Position numbers and translations under genes: made by a program. The notes beneath the pieces were generated by a model. That model did not search any database, was not told where the DNA came from, and saw nothing but the letters and a program-made list of their open reading frames with translations. DNA of 62,038 nucleotides. It comes from Flammeovirgaceae bacterium UBA2371 (GTDB taxonomy: Bacteria; Bacteroidota; Bacteroidia; Cytophagales; Cyclobacteriaceae). Shown piece by piece: positions 51,222 through 60,059 of the stretch. The stretch lies in the NCBI GenBank assembly GCA_002345965.1, contig DDTF01000010.1:1-62038 (forward strand), written 5' to 3'. Position 1 is the first letter of the stretch; every line of letters starts with the position of its first letter.

Positions 51222-52184
51222 ATGAATCGCATCGACAGGCTCACCGCCATACTCATTCAACTTCAAACCAAACGGATTGTCAGGGCTGAAGAGGTGGCAG
51301 ATCGGTTCGAAATCTCACTGCGTACCGTGTACAGAGATGTAAAAGCCCTGATGGAAGCGGGCGTTCCCATTGGTTCAGAGGCGGGCAAGGGATACTTTAT
51401 TGTAGCTGGCTATCATCTCCCTCCTGTTATGTTCAACCAGGAGGAGGCGGGATCGATGTTGCTGGCGGGAAAGCTGGTGGAAAAAATGACGGATAAGTCG
51501 GTGCGTAAGGCTTACGAATCCGCCATGAACAAGATCAAAGCGGTGCTGAAGGAAGCCGAAAAGGATCATTTGGAAAACCTGAATTCGGTGATGGAAGTAC
51601 ACTACAATCCATGGAGAAGGAACCCTGAGTTGCCCAATCATTTCATTACCGATATTCAAAAAGCGGTGGCCAACAAGGAAGTTTTGAAACTCGTGTATTG
51701 CAGCTCGAAAAATGAGACAACACAGAGAGAAGTAGAACCCATTGGATTATTTTTCTACTCTGGTGCCTGGCACCTGATTGCCTGGTGCCGACTGCGGAAA
51801 GGTTATAGGGATTTCAGGTCCGATCAGATCAAAGAGTTAAAACCAGCAGGGTCACACTTCGATGGGGCCAACTTACTTTCCTTACAGGAATATTTTAAGA
51901 GCTTCCAGGAAGAGCACGAAGGGTTGATCAAAATAAAGCTGTCCTTCGATAAATCGATGCTTCCGGCCAGGCCCTTCTATGGGGCTATCAATGAAAAAGA
52001 TTTGGGCAGTCGCATGCAAATAGAATACCTGATGGATAACCTCGAGCTAACCGTACGATGGTTGCTCCCTTATGGTACCAGTGTAGAAATAGAAGAACCT
52101 GAAGAACTGAAAGCCCTTATGGCCAAAAGAACCGAGGAGCTTTTTACCCATCATTCCCGCATAAACGAGCTTAGTCTAAAATAA
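51222..52184 (+). CDS. WYL-domain transcriptional regulator (YafY type)
   Basis: 320 residues. An N-terminal DeoR-like winged helix (RLTAILIQLQTKRIVRAEEVADRFEISLRTVYRDVKAL, 5-42) is followed by a WYL domain (about 145-225, EPIGLFFYSGAWHLIAWCRLRKGYRDFR) and a WCX C-terminal extension. WYL proteins often sense nucleotides or nucleic acids. The three small genes downstream in the same direction could be its targets. Confidence 0.92.
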   Translation: MNRIDRLTAILIQLQTKRIVRAEEVADRFEISLRTVYRDVKALMEAGVPIGSEAGKGYFIVAGYHLPPVMFNQEEAGSMLLAGKLVEKMTDKSVRKAYESAMNKIKAVLKEAEKDHLENLNSVMEVHYNPWRRNPELPNHFITDIQKAVANKEVLKLVYCSSKNETTQREVEPIGLFFYSGAWHLIAWCRLRKGYRDFRSDQIKELKPAGSHFDGANLLSLQEYFKSFQEEHEGLIKIKLSFDKSMLPARPFYGAINEKDLGSRMQIEYLMDNLELTVRWLLPYGTSVEIEEPEELKALMAKRTEELFTHHSRINELSLK

Positions 52185-52259
52185 TTTTCATTTTCAAAAA
52201 GGTCACTGACATAGGGTTGTCACCAGGGCCAGCTTTTTTTGCACAAAATTTAATTCGCT

Positions 52260-52637
52260 ATGTACAATATAAGAGCAAAGGCAATGGCCATTGTGGCAGT
52301 AATGAGTTTGATTTCCTGTGCAACTGACAAAGCTAGTGCCCCCGGGCATTACGAAATTGTCACTTTTCAGCTTGTAGCAGGGACTCAACCGGAAGCATTT
52401 ATTTCCGTGAATAAAGAAGTTGAGAACTTTCTGAGCGCCCAACCGGGATTCCTCAACCGCAGCATTGGTAAGGTCAATGATTCCGTTTGGATTGATGTGT
52501 TATCGTGGAGATTAAAATCAGATTTTGAAAAAGCTTTTGAAAAATCGGCAAGTGACGAGGCTATTATTGAAATGAGCAAAATGATCAATGAAGCCACTTA
52601 CAATTTCTTCTCTTTTGAACCATCGCTTAGCCATTAA
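52260..52637 (+). CDS. Small exported lipoprotein with ABM-like fold
   Basis: 125 residues with a lipoprotein signal (AVMSLISCATD). The mature sequence (GHYEIVTFQLVAGTQPEAFISVNKEV, LSAQPGFLNRSIG, WIDVLSWRLKSDFEKAFEKS) resembles the dimeric alpha/beta-barrel of the ABM family. It is 10 bp before the next gene. Function unknown. Confidence 0.7.
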   Translation: MYNIRAKAMAIVAVMSLISCATDKASAPGHYEIVTFQLVAGTQPEAFISVNKEVENFLSAQPGFLNRSIGKVNDSVWIDVLSWRLKSDFEKAFEKSASDEAIIEMSKMINEATYNFFSFEPSLSH

Positions 52638-52647
52638 CTTTTAATGT

Positions 52648-53160
52648 ATGAGAAAAATTATTCTAAATGTAGCCATGAGCCTGGACGGGCTCATCGAAGG
52701 ACCCAACGGAGAATTTGATTGGTGCTTTACCGATCAGGACTATGGCATGACCGATTTCTTAAACCGAGTAGATGCGATTTTCTACGGAAGAAAGAGTTAT
52801 ACCATGATGATAAAGGAAAGTGGAGGTAAAAATCCGTTTGCCAATAAGCAAAGCTTCGTGTTTAGCAATTCCTTACCACCCGACCCGGCTTATACCTTGA
52901 TCGCTGGGGATGTGATTGCACAGGTAAAGGAAATCAAAGCGGGCAAAGGAAAAGACATCTGGTTGTTTGGAGGTGCTGAGCTAACCGCAAGCCTGATGAA
53001 AGATCAATTGGTGGATGAGTTGTTGCTTGCGGTACATCCTATAATTTTAGGCAAAGGCAAACCTCTTTTTGACACGTTGTCTGGGCGAATTCAGACAAAG
53101 CTCCTGAATTCAAAAGCTTATTCTTCGGGTTTAGTGTCTATGCATTACAGTGTTTCATAA
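52648..53160 (+). CDS. Dihydrofolate reductase-like (RibD C-terminal) family protein
   Basis: 170 residues: NVAMSLDGLIEGPNGEFDW at the start, DAIFYGRKSYTMM, KDIWLFGGAELTASLM and VDELLLAVHPIILGKGKPLF. This is the YyaP/DHFR-like group, NADPH-dependent reductases of undefined substrate. It is probably not the essential folate enzyme. It is in a line with the lipoprotein gene upstream and the VOC gene 16 bp downstream. Confidence 0.9.
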   Translation: MRKIILNVAMSLDGLIEGPNGEFDWCFTDQDYGMTDFLNRVDAIFYGRKSYTMMIKESGGKNPFANKQSFVFSNSLPPDPAYTLIAGDVIAQVKEIKAGKGKDIWLFGGAELTASLMKDQLVDELLLAVHPIILGKGKPLFDTLSGRIQTKLLNSKAYSSGLVSMHYSVS

Positions 53161-53176
53161 CTTATTCATTCGAACA

Positions 53177-53629
53177 ATGAGAAAAATTCTGATCACAATC
53201 ATCTTATCTCTGTGTTCTGTTTACGGATTCACACAAAAGAAAACACCTATGAAAATGAATGCAGGAATTGTGACTTCCAAATTAGAGGAGACAAAGGCAT
53301 TCTATATGTCTGTTTTAAATTTTGGAGTCACATTTGAAAATGAGTTCTACCTATTGTTACACACCCCCAATCATGAAGCGGAGTTGAGTTTTTTGCTTCC
53401 GAATCATCCAACACAAAATAGCCTCTTTCAAAAACCGTTCGCTGGGCAGGGGATGTACCTTACCATTGAGGTTGATGATGTAGATAAAGAATACGAACGA
53501 ATCATTAAAGCAGGAGCGAAAATTGCGTTTGAACTTCGGGATGAACCGTGGGGAGATAGGCATTTTGCCATCATAGATCCCAATGGAATAGGTATCGACA
53601 TTGTGACCTATTCAAAGCCTGAGGAATAG
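53177..53629 (+). CDS. Exported VOC/glyoxalase-like protein
   Basis: 150 residues from the ATG at 53177, which exposes a signal peptide (MRKILITIILSLCSVYGFTQ). The rest is one vicinal-oxygen-chelate fold: NAGIVTSKLEETKAFYMSVLNFGVTF, YLLLHTPNHEAELSFLL, EVDDVDKEYERIIKAGAKI and DPNGIGIDIVTY. Members bind metals and carry out varied ring-opening, isomerisation or resistance reactions. Export is unusual. Confidence 0.82.
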   Translation: MRKILITIILSLCSVYGFTQKKTPMKMNAGIVTSKLEETKAFYMSVLNFGVTFENEFYLLLHTPNHEAELSFLLPNHPTQNSLFQKPFAGQGMYLTIEVDDVDKEYERIIKAGAKIAFELRDEPWGDRHFAIIDPNGIGIDIVTYSKPEE

Positions 53630-53721
53630 TCGGTTTAAATGGGATAATAAAGTTATGACGCTTGACGGATGCAAGTGATTGGTATTTTGCAATATCTTTG
53701 CAGCATTATTTGACGTACTGA

Positions 53722-54315
53722 TTGAACATAGAGCAGTTGGTCCGCGAGGTAGAGGAGGTATTCCTCACGCTGGACGAAGAGATATCCTCATTCAAACACA
53801 GGACCGGCCTGGGATGCAAATCCGGCTGTGGCCGATGCTGCCTTAAGCCGGACATTGAGGCCACCGTGCTGGAATTCATTCCTTACGCCCATCATCTTTA
53901 CAAACAGGGCAAAGCCATGGAGTGGCTGGAAAATCCGGCACTGAGCAACTCCCTTTGTGCCATCCTCGACTCCAATCAACCAGGCATAGGACACTGCACC
54001 ACCTACGCTCACCGTGGCATGATTTGCCGTTTGTTTGGATTCTCCGCCAAGCTGAACAAATACGGAAGCCGGGAACTGATCAGCTGCCAGGTAATCAAAA
54101 CAGAACAACCTGAAGCTTTCCTTACCGCCTATACCGAAACGCTGGCAGGCAGCCCAACACCACTCATGCGCGATTTTTACATGAAAATGTATGCCATCGA
54201 CTGGGAACTAAGCCAAAAATTTTACCCCATCAATACAGCCATTAAGAAGGCAATTGAAAACGTTTTGCACTACTACGCTTATCGCGAGGATCAGGGGGTA
54301 ACCATCCCTCAATAA
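53722..54315 (+). CDS. YkgJ family cysteine cluster protein
   Basis: 197 residues; the start is TTG at 53722 (NIEQLVREVEEVF). The cysteine cluster CKSGCGRCC (about 32-40) together with later C in NSLCAIL, GHCTTY and GMICRLFGF gives the pattern of the YkgJ/FliB-like family, thought to bind iron-sulfur or zinc. The role is unknown. Confidence 0.88.
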   Translation: MNIEQLVREVEEVFLTLDEEISSFKHRTGLGCKSGCGRCCLKPDIEATVLEFIPYAHHLYKQGKAMEWLENPALSNSLCAILDSNQPGIGHCTTYAHRGMICRLFGFSAKLNKYGSRELISCQVIKTEQPEAFLTAYTETLAGSPTPLMRDFYMKMYAIDWELSQKFYPINTAIKKAIENVLHYYAYREDQGVTIPQ

Positions 54316-54371
54316 CAGACTATTTGTTTCACATTGGCCGAGAGCAAGATGGAGTTGATCCGGTGGGTTGA

Positions 54372-54584
54372 TTATCGGATCACAGAGTGCTCCTTAATTT
54401 CGTCAACGGCTTTTCTAAGTAGAGCAGAAGGGTGGTCAAGACTGGTAGTGGGTTTTGAAAATTCTCCGGCCTTCTGGGGTGTTTCTGACCAATCGGTGTA
54501 CACCAGAGTAGTGAGCGCTATAATTACAGCGATCAGGATGCCAAAAAGCAGAACTAAGTCTTTATCTGAGAATTTCATTTTCAC
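54372..54584 (-). CDS. Small membrane protein, 70 residues
   Basis: ATG start at 54584; one N-terminal transmembrane helix (LVLLFGILIAVIIALTTLVY) followed by a polar tail (SETPQKAGEFSKPTTSLDHP...) that ends EIKEHSVIR. It fits a bitopic inner-membrane protein. I know no family. The overlapping plus-strand frame is polar, lacks a good start and looks like its shadow. Confidence 0.6.
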   Translation of the reverse strand: MKMKFSDKDLVLLFGILIAVIIALTTLVYTDWSETPQKAGEFSKPTTSLDHPSALLRKAVDEIKEHSVIR

Positions 54585-54830
54585 CTTAAACCAAATGTAC
54601 CAAACGGGGTGCCACAGTTGAAATCGACCATATTGCGGTAAATTGGAACCTTCGGCACCAGACCATGTTCAAATCCGAACAATTTCGGTGGTCATGCGTA
54701 CATAATACCACCCAATTCTCCCATGGTTACAATTGGACACAGTTTTGTTATTAAAGGTTTAAAAGGGCGTGAAATATATAAGAAGGAACTTTTGTTGACT
54801 AAAGCCCTGTTTTCTGATAAATTTGTAATA

Positions 54831-55412
54831 ATGACAAGTTTGAAAAAATCATTTCCATCCCTATTGGTAATTGTTGTCACCCTGTTGTCTTCCATTTCAT
54901 GGGCACAGGTGCAAACCGTTGCTGTGACCAACCCAGAAGTCAGTCCGGTAAAATGGATGACATTTGAAGAGGCAGTGGAAAAGTCGAAAACAGAAAAGAG
55001 AAAGATTTTTATTGATGTGTACACCGACTGGTGCGGCTGGTGCAAAGTGATGGACAAGAATACTTTCAGCGAAGAAAAAATAGCCAAGATTCTCAACGAG
55101 CAATTTTATCCTGTAAAGTTTGATGCCGAGCAGACGGAAGATGTGGTATTCAACGGAACCACCTTTAAGTTTGTACCTTCCGGGAATAAAGGCTATCATC
55201 AATTAGCAGCTGCGCTGCTCAATAATCAGCTTTCTTATCCAACAGTAGTGTTTCTGGACGAAGAGTTCAGAATGATTCAACCACTGGCCGGGTATCAAAA
55301 AGCACCTGAGTTTCACAAGATCATCCAGTTCATTGGAGGCGACCACTACAAGAAAACCAAGTGGGAGGAGTGGCAAACTATTTACAAGTCACCGTACGTA
55401 GGATCAGAATAG
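54831..55412 (+). CDS. Periplasmic thioredoxin-like protein
   Basis: 193 residues from the ATG at 54831, which gives a signal peptide ending SSISWAQ; upstream ATG codons would hide it. The thioredoxin fold has the redox motif DWCGWCKVMD (Cys-Gly-Trp-Cys), the NEQFYPVKFDAE strand and the cis-proline region SYPTVVFLDEEF. It belongs to the DUF255/thioredoxin-7-like group of exported thiol-disulfide proteins. A terminator follows. Confidence 0.9.
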   Translation: MTSLKKSFPSLLVIVVTLLSSISWAQVQTVAVTNPEVSPVKWMTFEEAVEKSKTEKRKIFIDVYTDWCGWCKVMDKNTFSEEKIAKILNEQFYPVKFDAEQTEDVVFNGTTFKFVPSGNKGYHQLAAALLNNQLSYPTVVFLDEEFRMIQPLAGYQKAPEFHKIIQFIGGDHYKKTKWEEWQTIYKSPYVGSE

Positions 55413-55430
55413 AAAAACAAGCAAGCATAA

Positions 55431-55458
55431 AAAAAGCCCATCAATTGATGGGCTTTTT
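55431..55458. terminator. Bidirectional terminator (perfect palindrome)
   Basis: A 28-bp perfect inverted repeat centred on TCAATTGA with AAAAAGCCC on one side and GGGCTTTTT on the other. It serves both the thioredoxin-like gene and the small gene converging from the other strand. Confidence 0.8.
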
Positions 55459-55478
55459 AATTATACCTAAGGCACTTG

Positions 55479-55610
55479 TTAGTGCTCATTGTTCTCTTTC
55501 TTGTTCGTTTTTTGGAAATCTACATACCCGAGGGCGGCAGCAAATCCGATTAGTACAGCCACAATGCCAATAAATAAGTTAGCGCCATCTCCGATTACTT
55601 GCTCAAACAT
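55479..55610 (-). CDS. Small membrane protein, 43 residues
   Basis: ATG (55610) to TAA frame, not overlapped by any other supported gene: MFEQVIGDGANLF, a helix IGIVAVLIGFAAALGYV and a charged end (DFQKTNKKENNEH). It sits between a promoter-sized gap and the shared terminator, as expected for a short single-gene transcript. Function unknown. Confidence 0.55.
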   Translation of the reverse strand: MFEQVIGDGANLFIGIVAVLIGFAAALGYVDFQKTNKKENNEH

Positions 55611-55706
55611 AAGTCCTTTCGTTTAGTGGCTCAAAGTTAGTCTAAACTTCGAATTGGTGAAATTAGAAAGTGTTAAATTTTATTAAAAAAGGCAGTAGGT
55701 GCCAAC

Positions 55707-56246
55707 TTAGATGCCTAGCTCTTCTTTGTTTTGCTTCAGTACATCGATGATGAAGGCGATGTGCTCTTTCAGATCAACCCCCAACAGTTCCACGCCCTTG
55801 TACACTTCGTCCCGTTCCACCTTGGCCGCAAATCCCTTGTCTTTCAATTTCTTGATCACAGATTTGGGTTCAAGCGTACTGATGCCTTCCGGCCTTACCT
55901 GGCAACAGGCCACAATAAAACCTGTCAACTCATCGCAGGCCAGCAGGGCTTTGTCAAGCAGAGTGTCATAAGGCACGTTCCATTTTGTATAATGGGCCGA
56001 GATGGCATGAGCGATTTTGGGTTCACCCATTGCATTTAATTTTTCTACGATGATGGCCGGATGTTGGTCAGGGAAGGCCTCATAGTCGGCATCGTGCAGC
56101 AGACCAGCTATGGCCCACTCATTCTCATCTTCGTTGTATTTACGGGCGTAGGCCTCCATCACCAGTTCTATGGTGCGCATGTGACGCAATAAGCTCACAC
56201 TGGTGGTCATGGAAGTTAGTATGTTGCGCGCTTCGGTTCTATCCAT
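55707..56246 (-). CDS. HD domain phosphohydrolase-like protein
   Basis: 179 residues. The HD domain (about 18-130) has HMRTIELVMEAYARKY, the metal-binding LLHDADYEAFPDQH (HD at about 50-51) and AHAISAHY. C-terminal residues are helical (SVIKKLKDKGFAAKVERDEV). Family members are metal-dependent phosphohydrolases of nucleotides or similar; the substrate is unknown. The start overlaps the end of the TPR gene by 8 bp. Confidence 0.9.
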   Translation of the reverse strand: MDRTEARNILTSMTTSVSLLRHMRTIELVMEAYARKYNEDENEWAIAGLLHDADYEAFPDQHPAIIVEKLNAMGEPKIAHAISAHYTKWNVPYDTLLDKALLACDELTGFIVACCQVRPEGISTLEPKSVIKKLKDKGFAAKVERDEVYKGVELLGVDLKEHIAFIIDVLKQNKEELGI

Positions 56247-57399
56247 TGCTCAAACTAGGCTTCTTGGGTTTTCTTTTGAAGAAGAACAGGTTCACCCATG
56301 CGACTATCATAATGATAAATAAGACGACAAGTGAGATTACCATTCTGGTGTTCTTCAGTTGAAGTGTTTTTATTTCATCGTCTTTGCGCAAAGCTTCCAT
56401 TTCCTTTTCTTTTTCTGAAAGGTCCAGCGCAATTTCCATTTGAGCGATTTTCCTGCTGCTTTCTTCACCGTATATTTTTTCTCTTGAAGTATCGTACCTC
56501 ACCATTACTTCATAAGCATCTTTCATTTTTCCCTGCCTGGCAAAGTTGGTGGCCATGCTGCGCAAAATTTGAGGCTGATAGATGTATGCCTGCAAGCTAT
56601 TGCTAAGCTGCAGCGCTTCTTCCAGGTAGCTTTGTGCTTTGGTATTTTGACCTGCCTGCACGTACACTTCACCCAGGTTGGCAGTAATGTTCAATATCCC
56701 AATCTGATTGTTTTCCTGCTTGGCAAGTACCAAAGCCCGTTCATAATATTCAACAGCTCGCTGAAGATTGCCCTGGCGCACATAGACGTTGCCTATGTTG
56801 CTCAATGGATCAGAATAAACACGTCCTGCTTTTTCAGCTACCTGAAAAGCCTGTGAGTAATACTTCAACGCCTGCTCGTAAAGTTGCAAATCACTGTGAA
56901 GATTACCCAGGTTATTCATGGTGCCAATTACCCGTTGCTTGTCATCAATTTGAGTGAACAGCGTATAGGCTTCTTCAAAATACTTCATGGCTTGGCCATA
57001 ATCTTTTTTGAGGGAATAAATGGTGCCGATATTGTTTTTCGAAGTAGCAATCCCCTCCGAATTCTCAAGAGAAGTATATATTTTCAATGAGGTGAGGTAG
57101 TACTCAAGTGCTTTGTCCAGCGCGCCTTGATTCCGATAAGCCACACCAAGGTTGTTGTACGAAGCAGCCATCCCTTTTTGGTCATCAATCTCTGTAGCCA
57201 GCGCCAATGCCTCACGGGTATAACCAAGGGCTTTGACAGGATCAAAATTGATGTGGGCACGGAACAACTCATTCAATGTTTTGACCTTTAATTCGCCATC
57301 TACATTTTTGAGCTGCTGTTCCAGACTGTCGATTGAATTACTTCTGGCAACAAAACCAAAAGCGCCAACAAGTACTAATATCAGGCTAAGCCTTTTCAT
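56239..57399 (-). CDS. TPR protein with C-terminal membrane anchor, no output domain
   Basis: 386 residues. An exported N-terminus (signal peptide ending FVARS) leads into about six tetratricopeptide repeats (about 40-300; for example NLGVAYRNQGALDKALEYY and NIGTIYSLKKDYGQAMKYF), a coiled coil (SEKEKEMEALRKDDEIK) and one membrane helix (about 353-373). The cytoplasmic tail is only ~13 basic residues. Bacteroidota proteins of this layout usually carry a histidine kinase or LuxR output after the helix; here it is absent. It overlaps the HD protein gene. Confidence 0.88.
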   Translation of the reverse strand: MKRLSLILVLVGAFGFVARSNSIDSLEQQLKNVDGELKVKTLNELFRAHINFDPVKALGYTREALALATEIDDQKGMAASYNNLGVAYRNQGALDKALEYYLTSLKIYTSLENSEGIATSKNNIGTIYSLKKDYGQAMKYFEEAYTLFTQIDDKQRVIGTMNNLGNLHSDLQLYEQALKYYSQAFQVAEKAGRVYSDPLSNIGNVYVRQGNLQRAVEYYERALVLAKQENNQIGILNITANLGEVYVQAGQNTKAQSYLEEALQLSNSLQAYIYQPQILRSMATNFARQGKMKDAYEVMVRYDTSREKIYGEESSRKIAQMEIALDLSEKEKEMEALRKDDEIKTLQLKNTRMVISLVVLFIIMIVAWVNLFFFKRKPKKPSLSNG

Positions 57400-57593
57400 A
57401 GGATATTATTTTAGACCTTAAAATTAAGATTATATATTGAAACAGCCACTTACCTGCCGCCAGCGAATTGGGCAGATAAATGAGTCAAGAATGCCACTAA
57501 TGCGGCTATTTTTTCTTTTTTCTTATAAAATGAATGATTTTGATTTAAATTACTGCGCTTCTGATTTTATGTATTAAACAGTCCATTACCTCA

Positions 57594-58079
57594 ATGATTC
57601 GATTAATTACTTTGATCAATTTCCTATTGATTTCTTTTTGTCTGTCGGCCCAGCAAAGCGAAAAAGTGGCTATCATGGTGCCCATCAATAATTTGTTTGA
57701 AGGCATGAACAAGGGAGACAGCGCTCTGGTACACAAGGCCTTCAGAGACGATGTTACTTTTGCCACCGTGAGCGTAGACAAAGAAGGTAATCCAAAATTA
57801 ACCTTCGGAGATCTTCAAAAATTTTTAGTGGCAATGGGTACGCCTCGTCAACAGGTTTATTCCGAACCCATTTGGGATGTAAAAATAGAGGTGGACGGCA
57901 ACCTCGCACAGGTTTGGGCAAAATATGCCTTTTATCTAGACAAAAATTTCCACCACTGCGGGGTAGATGCATTCCAACTGTTTAAAGGCCCTGACGGTTG
58001 GAAGATATTTCAACTGACTGACACCCGGCAGCAGGAAGGCTGCAATATTCCCAAAGCCATACAAGACAGGTTCAAATGA
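57594..58079 (+). CDS. Exported SnoaL/NTF2-like protein (DUF4440 type)
   Basis: 161 residues with a signal peptide (LLISFCLSAQ). The remainder is an NTF2-like cone fold: INNLFEGMNKGDSALVHKAFRDDVTF, VWAKYAFYLDKNFHHCGVDAFQLFKGPDGWKIFQL. Function unknown. Its stop overlaps the next start by 4 bp (ATGA), so it is coupled to the phosphatase gene. Confidence 0.82.
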   Translation: MIRLITLINFLLISFCLSAQQSEKVAIMVPINNLFEGMNKGDSALVHKAFRDDVTFATVSVDKEGNPKLTFGDLQKFLVAMGTPRQQVYSEPIWDVKIEVDGNLAQVWAKYAFYLDKNFHHCGVDAFQLFKGPDGWKIFQLTDTRQQEGCNIPKAIQDRFK

Positions 58080-58591
58080 AAAAAATACTATTGCTATTCG
58101 CGCTGGCAGGAGCGTTGATGACAGGTTGTGCACAATCGCCATCTACTGTCACCACTTTTATTTTAATACGCCATGCTGAAAAAGCGGATGACGGCACTAA
58201 AGACCCGGACCTAAGCGAAGAGGGAAAATCCAGAGCGGCAGTGTTGACACAATTGCTCCGTGAAACCAAAGTAGACGCCATCTATAGCACTCCCTTCAAA
58301 CGTACACAACAAACGGTACAGCCGCTGGCAATGGCCAAACAGCTGACCGTAGGCACTTACAATCCGATGAAAGGGGAAGACATGGACAAACTCTTGGCAG
58401 CTCACCGGGGCCAAACGGTATTGCTTTCAGGTCACTCCAACACCACACCATGGGTAGCCAATTACTTTCTCGGCAGTAACGTGTATCCCGATTTCACAGA
58501 TGCCGATTATGACAACCTGCTCGTGTTGTCTGTGATTGAGAAAGGAAACGCCACCGTAACGTGGATTAACTTCGGCAAGCCTACCCCCTAG
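58076..58591 (+). CDS. Lipoprotein histidine phosphatase (PGAM/SixA-like)
   Basis: 171 residues with a lipoprotein signal (ALMTGCAQS). The phosphatase motif is LIRHAEKADD (catalytic His about 32), followed by LSEEGKSRAAVL, IYSTPFKRTQQTV and the second-half VLLSGHSNTTPW with the second histidine. It is an envelope-bound member of the histidine phosphatase superfamily; the substrate is unknown. It is coupled to the NTF2-like gene and 4 bp before the aldo/keto reductase. Confidence 0.9.
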   Translation: MKKILLLFALAGALMTGCAQSPSTVTTFILIRHAEKADDGTKDPDLSEEGKSRAAVLTQLLRETKVDAIYSTPFKRTQQTVQPLAMAKQLTVGTYNPMKGEDMDKLLAAHRGQTVLLSGHSNTTPWVANYFLGSNVYPDFTDADYDNLLVLSVIEKGNATVTWINFGKPTP

Positions 58592-58595
58592 AAGC

Positions 58596-59579
58596 ATGGA
58601 GTACAGAAGACTTGGGAAATCCGGACTTCAGTTAAGCGCCCTGTCACTGGGTTCCTGGCTTACCTTTGGCGCCCATGCCGATGACAGCATCGCTGATGAA
58701 CTGATGACCGTAGCGTATGAAAACGGGATCAACTTTTTCGACAATGCAGAAAGCTATGCCCAGGGAAAATCTGAGGTAGTGATGGGCAACATCCTGAAGA
58801 AAAAACAATGGCAACGCGACAGCTACATCGTTTCCAGCAAGGCATTTTTCGGAATGGGCGGTGTGCTGCCCACACAAAAAGGGCTGAGCAGAAAGCACCT
58901 TGTTGAAGCATGTCATGCGGCACTTAAGCGGCTGCAGGTCGATTACCTGGATTTGTATTTCTGCCACCGTCCGGACAAGCAAACACCCATCGAAGAAACG
59001 GTGTGGACCATGCACAACTTGATCGTGCAGGGAAAAATTTTGTACTGGGGTACCAGCGAGTGGAGCGCTCAGGAGATTACCGAAGCACATATGGTGGCGC
59101 AGCGTTACCAGCTTATCGGTCCGGTGATGGAACAACCACAATACAATATGCTGGTAAGGCAGCGTGTGGAGGTGGAGTAAGATCAGTTGTACAAGACTGT
59201 TGGCCTCGGTACTACAGTGTGGTCGCCTTTGGCCAGCGGAGTGCTGAGTGGAAAATACAACGAGGGCTTGCCCAAAGACACCCGCCTGGGTAAAGAAGGA
59301 CTGGATTGGCTCAAAGACAGGAGTTTTGCAGAAGGCAATTTGCCCCGCGCTAAAAAACTGGCGGTGTTTTGCCAAGAGCTGGGAATGTCAATGCCTGTGG
59401 TGGCATTGGCGTGGTGCCTTAAAAACCCCAATGTGAGCAGCGTCATTCTTGGTGCTTCCAAAGTGAGTCAGCTGAAGGAAAACTTGAAAGCCTTGGAGGT
59501 GCAGCACCAGCTAACGGGAGAGATCATGGAGAGAATTGAAACATTACTGGACAACAAACCAGCCCGCCCGCTTTTCTGA
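58596..59579 (+). pseudogene. Aldo/keto reductase interrupted by one in-frame TAA
   Basis: Two same-frame pieces (58596-59180, 194 aa; 59187-59579) form one intact aldo/keto reductase when the stop at 59178-59180 is ignored. Relatives of this voltage-gated-channel beta-subunit-like group read ERVEKEY at this place, and here RVEVE is followed by TAA, so a Tyr codon (TAT or TAC) changed to TAA. The first piece holds the catalytic Asp/Tyr (DNAESYAQ), Lys (SSKAFF) and His (FCHRPD) residues; the second holds WSPLASGVLSGKYN and the cofactor-binding end. It is either a recent nonsense mutation or a sequencing error. Confidence 0.85.
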
Positions 59580-59645
59580 TGCAATTGTCAGCGAAAAGTG
59601 ACAATTATTTAATCCGCTTCTGCTATTTCTTCGTTAAATTGAGAT

Positions 59646-60059
59646 ATGCATCGGATAATTATCATATCACTTGCATGCGCACTCCTGCCCATTATCTCCT
59701 TTGCACAACAGGATGAAATCAGGAAAAGTATTTATTTCCGCGGAGGCAGTTATTACGTAGACCGGTTTCAGGCAGAAGAACTCTCCAATTGGCTGGATTC
59801 TATTCCCAATTTGCTGGAAAAATATCAAATCCAGCTCACCAGCCACACCGACCCGATAGGAGGAAAGGAATTCAATGAATGGCTCAGCAGAATGAGAAGT
59901 GAGACAGTATTTCAAATGCTGTTGGATTTGAGCATTCCTGAATACATGATTCACATCAAAGACTGGGATTATGAAAATGCCGTCTACAGAAATGACAACT
60001 ACTACGGCCGGGCCCTCAACAGGAGGGTAGACGTTATTCTACACCCTATTGTCTTCTGA
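59646..60059 (+). CDS. Short exported OmpA-like domain protein
   Basis: 137 residues: signal peptide (ending ISFAQ), then a single OmpA-like domain with LTSHTDPIGGKEFNEWLSRMRSETV and the late GRALNRRVDVIL that corresponds to the NRRVD signature. OmpA-like domains bind peptidoglycan. With no barrel or lipid anchor visible it would be a soluble periplasmic protein. The middle (IPEYMIHIKDWDYENAVYRND) is longer and more diverged than usual. Confidence 0.8.
   Translation: MHRIIIISLACALLPIISFAQQDEIRKSIYFRGGSYYVDRFQAEELSNWLDSIPNLLEKYQIQLTSHTDPIGGKEFNEWLSRMRSETVFQMLLDLSIPEYMIHIKDWDYENAVYRNDNYYGRALNRRVDVILHPIVF

Noticed and set aside
54334..54621. 95-residue plus-strand ORF opposite the small membrane protein
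   Set aside because: It has no family resemblance and no good start, and the opposite strand encodes a clean membrane protein; it is a shadow frame.
59178..59180. Programmed readthrough or recoding of the TAA in the aldo/keto reductase
   Set aside because: TAA is the tightest stop, no stem-loop or special context is visible after it, and selenocysteine uses TGA; a simple mutation or sequencing error explains it better.
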